64,000 bases of DNA from Clarireedia homoeocarpa. Its lineage: Eukaryota > Ascomycota > Leotiomycetes > Helotiales > Rutstroemiaceae. Numbering within the stretch: position 1 is the stretch's first letter; every line of letters starts with the position of its first letter. This document shows, piece after piece, positions 37,578 to 47,732 of this stretch. Location of the stretch: positions 1 to 64,000 of the forward strand of contig LNKV01000006.1 in assembly GCA_001465935.1 (NCBI GenBank). Direction: 5' to 3'. The notes below the pieces were generated by a model. That model was not told the DNA's origin and ran no database searches. It saw only the letters and a program-made list of their open reading frames with translations. A program made the position numbers and the translations under genes.

Positions 37578-40500
37578 AAATATAAGAAAAAGAAAAAATA
37601 AAATAATTAATTATATAAACTAGATTTATATATTTTTCTTAAAAGTAGATTAGATATTAACTAGTTATATAAAATAGTTAAAAGCTTTTTATATTAATCT
37701 TTATATTAATTATTATTATAAAGAGAATATTATAATAATATTATATATTTAAAGACTTATAAATATTTAAGTAAATTAACAAACTTTAAAAGTATCTAAT
37801 ATAAATCTTAGATTAAAATTAGAAGGAAAGATATATTCAAACTTTTATTATATTTTATTTATTAATTCTATAATATTAAATAATTATTATATTTTTTTAT
37901 ATTCTATAAGATCTTTTAGAATATTAAATCTAAAAGTAATAATCTTTTCAAAATTATTTAACTATTATCGAGTAAGACTTAATAAAGATAACTATTTAAA
38001 ATTAAGATTATCTTTAATATCTTGAAAATTTATAATATCTGATAATTATCTAAAATCTTAAATATCTTTTTATTAAACTATTTATATTATTAAATTTCTT
38101 TAAACTTCTTTTTTATTAATAATAAAATATATATTAAAAAGTATATATATAAAATATCTATTATATTATTATTAGATTAATTAGTATAAAGATTAATAGA
38201 AAATTTACTTATTTATCAGATTCTTAGTAAATAAGTAATATAGTATTAAATTTATTATTATTTATTATATCTAACTTTTTGATTTTCTTTTTTAAACTTT
38301 TAATATTAATTTACTATTTACTTTACTAGAGTTTAAAGACTTGTTTTTTATTTACTTAGATTTTAATTATTAGAATATCTTTATATTAAAGGAAATTATA
38401 AAAATCTTTATCTAAATTTATTTTTATAGTTTTTTATAATTATTTTCTTTTAATTAAATTATAATAATTAAAGTATCTATAATTTCGTTATTATTAACTC
38501 TTTTATTTTCTCTCTATCTTTATTTATACTTTTATTCCTTATTATTATTATAGTCGATATCTTCGAAACTTTAATTTCTATTATTTATTATAATAAAAAG
38601 TTTTTTAACTTTATTATAATTATATAATTTAATAATAAACTTTTAATTATTACTCTCTTTAATATTATATATAGATTAATATACTAATTAATATAAAAAA
38701 ACTATATAATTTATTATTTTAATTAAATATTATCTTTAGATTATTATAAAAGTATTTTCTAAATTATTTTATTTATTATAAGATAATATAATAATTTCTT
38801 AAACTTATCTTTTATATATTATATAATAATATAATTAGTATTTTTAATCTTCTTAATATAATTTATAATAAGATTATTTTAAAGTTTTATAATATAAATT
38901 CTTATTTTAATTATATAAAAGTTATTTAATAGATTAGTTAGTAATTTATATTTAGATATTATTTTTATATCTATATAATTAATATAAAAATTAGTATATA
39001 TTAATAATTAAAAAGTATTTATTAATCTAAAGATTCTTAATAAAATAGTAATATAGTTTAGAAGATAATTAAAAGAAAAAGAAATTATAATTATATATAT
39101 ATATTTAAATAAAAAATTTATTATAATTAAATTTTAATTTATTTACTTTTTTAATTAAAATACTTATTATTTTTAAATAATAAATTTAATTTTATTATCT
39201 TTATATTCTTTTTTTTATAACTATTTAGTTTTTATAATAATTTAATTAAAGTAAAGTATATTATTTAATTTTTTATACTAATTATTTTACTAATTATATT
39301 TTCAAAGATATATAAAAAGAATTATAACTTTTGAAAGATATTATATCTTTTTTATAAATAAGTTTTAATAATATTTTATACTAATCTTTATATTAATTAT
39401 TTTTAAGTTATAATAAAAAAATAATAATTCTAATAAACTATTAGATAATCTTCTTATCGATCTTTAAGTAAATATTTTATTAAGAAATATATCTGATTAT
39501 TAATTAGATAATTTAATTAATACTTTAAATAAAATTGATCTTTAAAATTATTATTTATATTATCTTTAAAAAACAAAGATTATAATTAAAATATTAAATT
39601 AATAATATATAAATCTATATATCTATTCTATTAATTTATTTACTAATCTCTTTTATAGTTTAATCTTATTAAAAATACTTTATTAACTTTAAAATAAAAT
39701 TATACTAAAAAAATATCTTTATAAATAAGTTTTTTATATCTATTTCTTATATTTTTATTTTATTAATTTATAAATCTAGAATTCTAATAATTCTTCTAAA
39801 TTATCTAATTTACTAGAATTATCTAATAACTTTTTATCTAATATTTAAAATATAATAAATAAGAAAAAGAAAGAAAAAGTAATTATATCTAAAGATATTT
39901 TTATAATTAATATAGAAAATCTTAATTACGAATTTCCTATTTATAATAAAAATTAATAATAATTATTTAGTTTAAAAGTTTATTTTTTTATTATTACACT
40001 AATTTTTATATTAATTTTATATTTAGTTTTAATCTTTTCTACTTTATTTTTATATAAACTTCTTAGATTATAAATCGGATATTTTATTAGATAATTTAGT
40101 ATTAGATATTCTTAATTATTATTATAAAATTTAGCTTCTAAAATAGAATTATTATATTAAATTTATTATAATTAATAATACTTTTAAAAAAGAATTAGAA
40201 ATATTAGAAAAAAATATATCTATATATTTTCTATATTAATTTACTTATTTTTAATATTTATTTTAAAAATAATCTGAAAACAAGAAATATATATTAAAAA
40301 TATAAAAATATTATAAAGTTATTATAAATTTATAAATCTTTATAATAATTATTATATTAATTTAAAAAAGATTTTAAATATAACTAGTTTAAAAAATATT
40401 ATAATATTATTATCTTTATTTTAGTTATTTTTAAACTATTTTATTTAATTATAAATATATTCTAATATTATTTAAAAACTTTTTCTAATTTCTAAGAAGA

Positions 40501-41805
40501 TTATTTAAAAGATATTATATAAGACTTTTTTTTTCTTTTAAATTAAAGAAAAATTTTAAAGTTTAATAAAAATAATAAATTATTTATTAGTAAATTTAAT
40601 ATCTTTTCTACTAATCTTTATATTAATTAATCTTAAAGATATCTCTATTAATTTATAAAAAGCTAATTAAAAGAAAATAGTTTATTATAGAAATAAATAA
40701 TAATAATAAAAAAAATAATATTCTTATTTTAAAAAAACTAAGTAATTATTTTTCTTAATTATATTCTATTTATATACTAATCTCGAAATAGAAAAATTAA
40801 ATAAATATATTAGAAAGTTTCTTGAAAAAAATATTAAATTTAAACTATTTATTAATATATTATTTTTTATTAAATCAAAAAAAGTATTTAATTTTATTAA
40901 AACTAAAACTATTAAAAAAACTTTTAATATAATTAGAATAGTTTTTAAAAAACTAATAAATATAAACTTTTTTATAAATAATAAAGCTAATAATAATATA
41001 TATTTAATTATTAATAGAAAATATATTCTATTATCTATTAAAAAAATTAAATATTATATAAAGCTTAGTAATAAATTAATTAATATAATAATTAGTAGAT
41101 TATATTTTACTAATATTTTTCTAAAATATAAATATTATAAGAAATCTATAAATATTAAACCTCTATTAATCTTTTATTTCTAAAGTTTTTATTTAGATAT
41201 ATTATTAAAAAGATTATATATTTAATAATATTTAGTTTAAGAATTTAATCTATTATATTATTTATATTATAAGAAATTATAAAAGTTATATTTATTTAAG
41301 AATTCGAAAATATATTTTAATTATATATATTTATTATACTAATTATTATATTAATTATTTATTATAATAACTAACTTAGTAACTATTTATATTAAGAAAG
41401 TTACTATTTAGATTAAAGATATATAGTTAGTTTAAAAAATATATAATTATATTCTAGATTACTTTTATATAAATAATCTTTAGATTAAAGATCTTACTAA
41501 ATAATAGTTCTAAGTTCTTTTTATTTACTTAGATTTTTAGTTTTAATAAATATTTTTTATTATAATAATAGTTTGAATATTTTATTTGAAAGTATTTATA
41601 ATTAAATATAAATTATATTAATTTCTTAATATAAATTTATATTTAAAAGCGAATTATAATATATTAATTAAATTAATATAATAAATTTTCTATATTTATT
41701 TTATTAGATTTAAAATAAATAGATTAAGATTATATTTTATCTTTGTTTATCTGATTAGTATAAAGATTAGTATATATATCTAGTTTCTCTATATTATATA
41801 ATATT
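37578..41805. repeat. AT-rich RIP-degraded block, unclassified
   Basis: More than 4 kb of very AT-rich sequence with stops in all frames. I could not identify a transposase or reverse transcriptase. Since a hAT-like end closes the block at 41947, part of it may be the body of a dead hAT element. Confidence 0.5.
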
Positions 41806-41947
41806 ATATATCGGGTTTTTAGTAATCTATCGGGTTACTTACAAGTCGGGTTTCTTGATTACTAATAACCCGACCCGTAGGTCGGGTACCCGCGGGTCGG
41901 GTTGAAAAGATCCACGGGTGACCCGCGGGTACCCGATGCGCAGCCTA
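41806..41947 (-). repeat. hAT-like terminal region with CGGGT subterminal repeats
   Basis: Read on the minus strand from 41947 it starts TAGGCTGCGCATCGGGTACC and contains many CGGGT/ACCCG motifs in both orientations. Short subterminal repeats after a TAGGCTGCG terminus are typical of hAT elements. The terminus resembles that of the MITE at 44089-44635. The other end was not found in the RIP-damaged block. Confidence 0.5.
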
Positions 41948-42057
41948 ATCCCTACAACAGCATCTTCCTCCTCCTGGCATTATGCATTCGGTACTATCCT
42001 AACAAGCACGAACGTACCTGCATTACATTCTCAATAATCAATTCCTAGCTCCTCAAA

Positions 42058-42282
42058 ATGGCTTGTGACTGTGCGATACGCCTTTGTCAAGCTTTGTGCG
42101 TTGAGGTCGATGAGTTTGGGTATATATACACTTGTCAAGACGCTGCTGGAAACATTGTAGATAAGATCGAAATGTTGATTTTAGCTGCCAATGAAGGCGT
42201 ATTGTGCACATTATTTTTGGATTGTGTTATAGTGCAGCTTTATGCCTTCTGTCAATTCCTTTCAGATCTGAAGAGGTGCTAA
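42058..42282 (+). CDS. Possible small cysteine-containing protein
   Basis: A 74-codon frame with seven cysteines spread along it (MACDC... to ...DLKRC) and a good fungal start context (CTCAAAATGGC). There is no signal peptide and no recognised domain. It lies just outside the AT-rich block, 186 bp from the convergent phosphorylase-like gene. It may be a chance frame. Confidence 0.25.
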   Translation: MACDCAIRLCQALCVEVDEFGYIYTCQDAAGNIVDKIEMLILAANEGVLCTLFLDCVIVQLYAFCQFLSDLKRC

Positions 42283-42467
42283 ACAACCAAATAAAGTTGA
42301 AGAGACATGGACCAGCTTGATTCCGTATCGGTAGCGTATACAACCTTATTCCTGTACTCCTCTCCCGTATATAACCCTAGGTATCTACACGTGACCTATA
42401 TCCCAAAAGATACCATTAAAGGAGAGTGTAAATTGTGACGGCCCTCAATGACCTCTTTAAAAGAGAT

Positions 42468-43907
42468 TCATTCTGATGCGACTCGAGAGACAGCAAAATG
42501 CCTTGTAGCAATGTTGAGAAACTTGTCAATAACCGCGTCATATTGATCATATACCGATTTGTAGGATCTCAACGGTTCAGCGCCAACATAGTCTGAGACA
42601 AAAATACCACAGACCGTAAAGATTGTGTTGTTAGGATTAGCCAGATTGTATTTTGCAACAGCGTTGAGGATATGGCCAGTCTCTATATCCACAGTAGAAC
42701 CAATATCCCGCCATTGATCAAGCCATCTGTAAGTCTCTAACAAAATACCACTGATATGCAAATGAGGCCGTGAGTCAACCCAGGTAGAAATATCTTCAAG
42801 TGACTCGTTTCCGGAAACTTCCACTACTTCCTTATTTGGAAACAAACTCTTATTCACATAAATGAAAGTTCCAATTGGAGGCCACTCTGCTCGTGATTGA
42901 GTACTTAAAGGTATGAACCCCCCGGCACCTCCACTGAAAAGGAAAGTGCAATGAATCCGTTTTAGTATTGCATTCAAAATAAACTCCATAGTATCACCAT
43001 AGACTCGTGAGACAATAACCATGTTCGTGCCTAAATCTTTTGCACTGTAATAGATAAGTTTGATAAGAGATCCTTTAAAATAGACAGCATTTTCGAAACT
43101 GGTATTCCATTGCTTCTCTAGGATTATTTTCTGTAATATTGACTCTGTCTCGCAGCTGGCGACAAGAATAATGGTAGGGTGGGCTGAAAGTCCTGGGAAC
43201 ATTTTGACGGCATTTTCAGCTTCAGTTTCTGCTAAGTCGAGATAAAAATGAGGGTTTCCAAATACTGTGATATTCGCCAACTCAATCTCCGCTAACTTCA
43301 GAGTCAGAAGTTGAGCTAACATGTTTTCTTCGCCACACAACCCCGCCATAAGCATCATATATTTGCTTGATGATACCTCACGAAGGAGATAATACTCAGC
43401 TGATGATGGAATCTGAAACCTGCAGATAGTCTTATAACCGCGCATTCGATAGGCATTCACCATCGTCAGCACTTCCCCATGGTAAATCTCTAGAGGAAGT
43501 TGTTGCAACAATCCCATCAGAGCAGGATATAAACGAATTTTGAGAATTTTCTGTATATCTTCTTCACAATTTCCCGAACCAGAGGTGGTGGTGATGAGAG
43601 TATTCTTTTCGTCCGTATTGAAATCTTGAACCAATTCCGGCACTTGGAGTAGAGTAGGACCTCCAGACACATGATTAGGTAACTCACTAGAAGTTCCTCT
43701 ATCGTAAGAATAGGAGTTTCCTTCAACAGTGGTTACTCTCATCGTCGCTCTATCGGCAAGGCCCACTGCACGCAGATGGACTTTATGTCGTTCGGTTGCA
43801 CTGGAGAGAGAATCTAAAAGTGTAGATGATGATGGCGAAGCAAGGAGCTGCTTCAAATCTGGAATTGCTGGTTGGATATCAGTTTCAGCTGTATCAACGA
43901 GTGGCAT
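42468..43907 (-). CDS. Nucleoside-phosphorylase-superfamily-like protein
   Basis: A 479-residue intronless protein. The C-terminal part reads like a divergent PNP/UDP phosphorylase fold. A strand-loop VIVSRVYGDTMEF (297-309) leads to a glycine-rich LFSGGAGGF (323-331), matching the family's phosphate-side G-x-AGG loop. Later comes VDIETGHI (406-413), at the place of the family's VDMET/E nucleoside-binding segment, then a GIFVSDY strand. This superfamily cleaves N-glycosidic bonds of nucleosides; in fungi related domains also occur in NLR-like proteins. Residues 1-110 are low-similarity and serine-rich. There is no signal peptide. A hAT MITE lies upstream, and beyond it a divergent oxygenase gene. 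The call is by motif only, and a non-catalytic role is possible. Confidence 0.5.
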   Translation of the reverse strand: MPLVDTAETDIQPAIPDLKQLLASPSSSTLLDSLSSATERHKVHLRAVGLADRATMRVTTVEGNSYSYDRGTSSELPNHVSGGPTLLQVPELVQDFNTDEKNTLITTTSGSGNCEEDIQKILKIRLYPALMGLLQQLPLEIYHGEVLTMVNAYRMRGYKTICRFQIPSSAEYYLLREVSSSKYMMLMAGLCGEENMLAQLLTLKLAEIELANITVFGNPHFYLDLAETEAENAVKMFPGLSAHPTIILVASCETESILQKIILEKQWNTSFENAVYFKGSLIKLIYYSAKDLGTNMVIVSRVYGDTMEFILNAILKRIHCTFLFSGGAGGFIPLSTQSRAEWPPIGTFIYVNKSLFPNKEVVEVSGNESLEDISTWVDSRPHLHISGILLETYRWLDQWRDIGSTVDIETGHILNAVAKYNLANPNNTIFTVCGIFVSDYVGAEPLRSYKSVYDQYDAVIDKFLNIATRHFAVSRVASE

Positions 43908-44080
43908 CTTTCTTGTTGTTGCAATCTTTAGAAGAATCGTAACTTGAGGATAAATATATCTTTAATTCTTAAAAATATAAAATAACTTGCAGAAAGGACT
44001 TCAGAATTTATCTGCCTCTTGTTGGACTCCTTTAACCGCTAGCCGTCTTAAAAATATTATGATTTTACTAGGCCTTGATC

Positions 44081-44643
44081 CTAGACGCTAGGCTGCGGCA
44101 TGGGGCCCCATGGGCCGGGTTTTCTACTTCTTGTCCTGCCTACTGGGTCCCCATGAGCTGGGCGGGTAATGGGACAATGGGATGGATGTCCCGCCCATGG
44201 GTTTACCCAGTGGGCTGCCAAGAACCCAGCGGGCTGCCAACAACCCAATAGGCTACTAAGAACTCAGGACCTATTGTAGACTAAGAAGTTATATAGTAAA
44301 TAATTTCTACTAATCTCAAAATTGTACTCTTTCTACTATACTTCGTACCGAAAATTGAACTTGTAATTTTGTCTAGTTAAAATATTACTTATATATTCTC
44401 AACTCTATTGTAGTCTCTTTTATAATAGATTAGTTATTGCCTATTACCTTGTAGGCTACCTATTACCTATAACCCAACTTATTACCTACTAGGTAATACG
44501 TAACCCACTGGGTAATAGGTAACCCACGGGTCGTGGGTAACCTATAGGTCGTGGGCCGGGTTTTCATTTTCTCAGCCTACCTAGTGGGGCCCCAAAGGGT
44601 CAGCAGCCCGCCCGCTGGGCTTCTGCCGCAGCCCACTAGACGC
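44081..44643. mobile_element. hAT-type MITE with 8-bp target duplication
   Basis: The 547-bp element at 44089-44635 starts TAGGCTGCGGCA and ends with the complement of TGGGCTGCGGCA. It is flanked on both sides by the identical 8-mer CTAGACGC (44081-44088, 44636-44643). Eight-bp duplications and TAGGCTGCG-type ends are hAT features. The interior is rich in short GGGTT/AACCC and TGGGCTGCCAA-type repeats in opposing orientations and has no coding frame, so it is non-autonomous. It is not RIP-damaged. It lies in the intergenic space between the phosphorylase-like and oxygenase-like genes. Confidence 0.82.
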
Positions 44644-44680
44644 CCAGCGTCTAGAATCCTATATTACATATTATAACAGT

Positions 44681-44811
44681 AAGTCGACTATCTTACGTAT
44701 ACTGTATGTAAGGTTAGGCGACTATCTTACGTATACTGTATGTAAAGTTAGGCGGCTATCTTATATATACTATACGTAAGGTTAGGCGACTATCTTATAT
44801 ATTGTAAGTAA
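44681..44811. repeat. 34-bp minisatellite, about four units
   Basis: Units at 44681-44714, 44715-44748, 44749-44782 and 44783-44811 (partial). Each has TAGGCGACTATCTTACGTAT followed by ACTGTATGTAAGGT. Later units carry G/C-to-A/T changes (TTACGTA to TTATATA). The unit contains a near-palindrome, CTTACGTATAC...GTATGTAAG. Confidence 0.8.
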
Positions 44812-44862
44812 TCGAAGTGAGAGTATATACATCCTAATAGTATATATAGAAGGAGATATCGG

Positions 44863-45000
44863 GTTCAGTATATTCACTGAACTACAGGAGAGATACTACG
44901 GGATATAGGATATACACTGTAGTATAGAAATTAGTATAGGAGAGTTAGTCTATATAGTCTCGTAATTCCTCCTACCCAGTTTAGAATAATTTAACCCGAT
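44863..45000. repeat. Copia-like LTR fragment (second copy)
   Basis: GGTTCAGTATATTCACTGAAC, a near-perfect inverted repeat, then TACAGGAGAGATACTACGGG; about 37 of 47 bases match 35293-35342. The 3' limit is uncertain. Confidence 0.35.
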
Positions 45001-45518
45001 TTAAAAGTATTCATTTGGTCCCACTGTGACTAAGTGAGGTACTACGAATTGGTCGCTTTGGAGAACCAATAGGAGATCCAGGGGCTAATCACTCAGTACT
45101 ACACTATAAAGGTAAAAAGATAGAGGAAGAGGAGTCTGATTTATCTAAACTAAGTAGGAGCTAGCGCCTTATGATATAATACTCGTGGCTGAGTAGTTTT
45201 CGCTGGCCCCAAAAAAAGACTGATACATCATACTGAAAATATACTATACGTAAATTTCATCTACAGGATTACTATAGGCCTGGCAGTATCGGCCCCTGAG
45301 ATTACAACACTCAGGGGGCCTTATAGCGATAATCCCTAAGTATATATATCCACCTTGAGACTCATATATACATTTCGACATTTAAATCAATTCTTTCTAA
45401 CTTATCGACAGCTTCTAGAGTACATTACCTCTGATTCTTTTTTTCTGGACCTTTGAGCATTAATCGCAAGGCAATTACCCCCTATTAACAACGTATCTAC
45501 AACATTCTACAATACACT

Positions 45519-46421
45519 ATGAAAACATCAACGATGATTGTGCTTGATCAGCATCTGAAGGATCGCATATACTTAAAAGCAAATTATCCCAGCAGGACTG
45601 CCAGCATATACACCATGCCGATCCTGCAGAATAAATATTTCTCATTAGAAACTGGAAGTGATATTTTTGATCACCTGCAAAAACACAACGTCATTCAGGA
45701 CATCAATAACGGATGGAACAAAGAGAATTTCTTGACACCCAGAACACCAGTCGTCATCGCCCGTGTTAAAGACAAAGCTAGCTTTGACAAATGGGGTGTT
45801 CCACGTTGCATTCACCTGCCTGTGAAGATGCCGGAGTCGGATGTTCGTATACCCAACGAGTATCTCCAGTTCAAAGAGACCTTGAAGAAAATCTTCGATT
45901 GTGAGCGTTCAGTTAACCCTCATTTCGAGGATTACTATGCATATCTGACAGTCGACCAACTTCGCGTAAATGCCGGTGAATCGCAGCGGATCAACGGGCT
46001 ACATGTAGATGGATTGCCTCGAGACAGAATAAATCCTGAAAATCAACCGATTGACCACGCTTACCTAGTAGCCAATGTCTTTCCCACTCGTTTTTTCAAT
46101 CAGTCTTTCGATATGCGCCCTTATGATCTCCAGAAGCACAATTTCTTTGATATCTTTGCACGTCTCGGCAATTTCAAGAACTCGTTTCAGGCAAAACCGT
46201 ATGAAGTCAATCTAATCAATGGTTATAGCGTTCACGATTCGCCTATAGCAGATAAGGATTGCATGCGTACTATTTTGCGCGTTGAATTTTCCGTGCTTCA
46301 ATTTGACCGTTTAAGAAACTCTCATAATCCATGTTTTTCATATAATTGGGCTATGGTACCACGGCCAATTCCAACTTATCTTTATGATCCAGAACGCTTA
46401 TATGATATAGACAGCGAATGA
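45519..46421 (+). CDS. Putative 2-oxoglutarate/Fe(II)-type oxygenase, bacterial/viral-like
   Basis: A 300-residue intronless protein. GLHVDG (H162, D164) followed by GYSVHD (H239) and RTILRVEF (R250/R254) gives the H-x-D...H...R set. In 2OG-Fe(II) dioxygenases these residues bind iron and the 2-oxoglutarate carboxylate, and the strand pattern around them fits a double-stranded beta-helix. Blocks such as FFNQSFD, HNFFD and FDRLRNSHNP resemble bacterial proteins of this type as I remember them (knowledge from memory, not a search). There is no signal peptide. The substrate is unknown. The start is the first ATG of the frame, preceded by a pyrimidine/CAA-rich leader. It is divergent from the phosphorylase-like gene. 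Confidence 0.6.
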   Translation: MKTSTMIVLDQHLKDRIYLKANYPSRTASIYTMPILQNKYFSLETGSDIFDHLQKHNVIQDINNGWNKENFLTPRTPVVIARVKDKASFDKWGVPRCIHLPVKMPESDVRIPNEYLQFKETLKKIFDCERSVNPHFEDYYAYLTVDQLRVNAGESQRINGLHVDGLPRDRINPENQPIDHAYLVANVFPTRFFNQSFDMRPYDLQKHNFFDIFARLGNFKNSFQAKPYEVNLINGYSVHDSPIADKDCMRTILRVEFSVLQFDRLRNSHNPCFSYNWAMVPRPIPTYLYDPERLYDIDSE

Positions 46422-47732
46422 AGGATTTATTTATGTATGTAAATGATTGCTACAACTGCATTAGAAGCATGTAAGATTTTGAGAAGCGAAAAAGTAATAC
46501 AACAAATGCAAGTATCAGGAATACACTTTCAAATGCTCCCTCAAAAGGGAAATACGTATATCTGCAGGACCCAGGATATTAGTTATAGCTAGTTCTCTTT
46601 ATTTTTTCGCGGTCAAGAAAGTTCCTTCTTCTTTATGAAGTGTACTAGATATTCTACGAGTCAAGTACAGTTTCCAGAAAGATCCTTGGAAGATCTCGGA
46701 AAAGACAGGAAATTTGAAGCAAAGTGGTTCTACATGATCTCGCATAGTCTCTCATTTACAGCATTCATCTTCATTTAAAACCCATGATATACTGTGGAAA
46801 ATATCCCTATATAGTTTATATAAGGTAAAGTCGAGTCCAAGAGATTTGACAGAGTAGACCTGAGGAGAACTGAATATAATCAACGTGGATGAATCTTCTC
46901 TCTGTGTAAGTTACTTGGAGGCTTAGACAATACAACAATCACCCACAACAGTCCCACTTCAATATAGCAGCTCAAGTGTATTACAACCCTGGAGTATCAA
47001 AATCCTCCTCGTCACATTATCCCGCGCTACTAAACTAATATCATTGTTGGAACCACTGTTTCGGATTTAGTGGTAGGGCCTATATAGGACCAGACTTAGG
47101 GAAACATTCGAGCCAAGTCTATGGGTTCATGCAACCATATTGGGGCCATTTATGGATCAGGCTAGCCATTAGCCTGAGAAATACCTATATAACGCCAGTT
47201 CCTTCCCACTGTAGATAGCTCAGTCAGTTCAGTTCAGTCGAAGTCAAGTATAAGCACAGTCTGCTTTAACATTGTTGAATATATTTCGATCCTTGCGGGC
47301 ACTATTCTTTGTGTCAACCTGCTGTACCCTCAACACCCTTATTCTGCTTACCCTCGCGCTCACGAAATCTCCACTCACAATCTTACACTGGGCGCTCATT
47401 CACAAAACATCGGCTCGCAATCACAATCCTGGCATTCTTATTCTCACACGCTTAGATAGCATACCGGCAATCACAAAGGCTGCAATACATTCATTTAGTA
47501 TGCTAGAAACATCTAATGTCCCGCCGAGGATAAGACCGTTTTTCAAAGGCTTTCAAAGAGAAGAATCCGAAGACCACTGGTGATTCACAGTTTACACCAC
47601 TTGTCCTACTTCCTATACCTTGACCTCTGGTTCAGAATCGCTTTTGCAGAATTTACTATAATATCTCTAAATTTCCCACTATATAGTACTTGCAATTTTG
47701 TATATATTCTTGCCTCAAAAATACATATATAT
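46422..47732. other. Intergenic between oxygenase-like and metallopeptidase genes
   Basis: 1.3 kb without a supported gene. The 103-codon frame at 47272-47583 starts at TTG and lacks features. A CAGTTCAGTTCAGTCG run at 47224-47240 is a small tandem repeat. Confidence 0.45.

Noticed and set aside
37578..41805. Autonomous hAT transposase gene in the AT-rich block
   Set aside because: I could not read any hAT dimerisation or catalytic block through the damage, so only an unclassified repeat is reported.
17403..46421. Methyltransferase, phosphorylase-like and 2OG-oxygenase-like genes as one biosynthetic cluster
   Set aside because: They are spread over 29 kb, separated by two large repeat blocks and several unrelated genes, and no core synthase is present.
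47272..47583. 103-codon plus frame with a hydrophobic start
   Set aside because: Begins at TTG, not ATG, and has no other support as a secreted protein gene.
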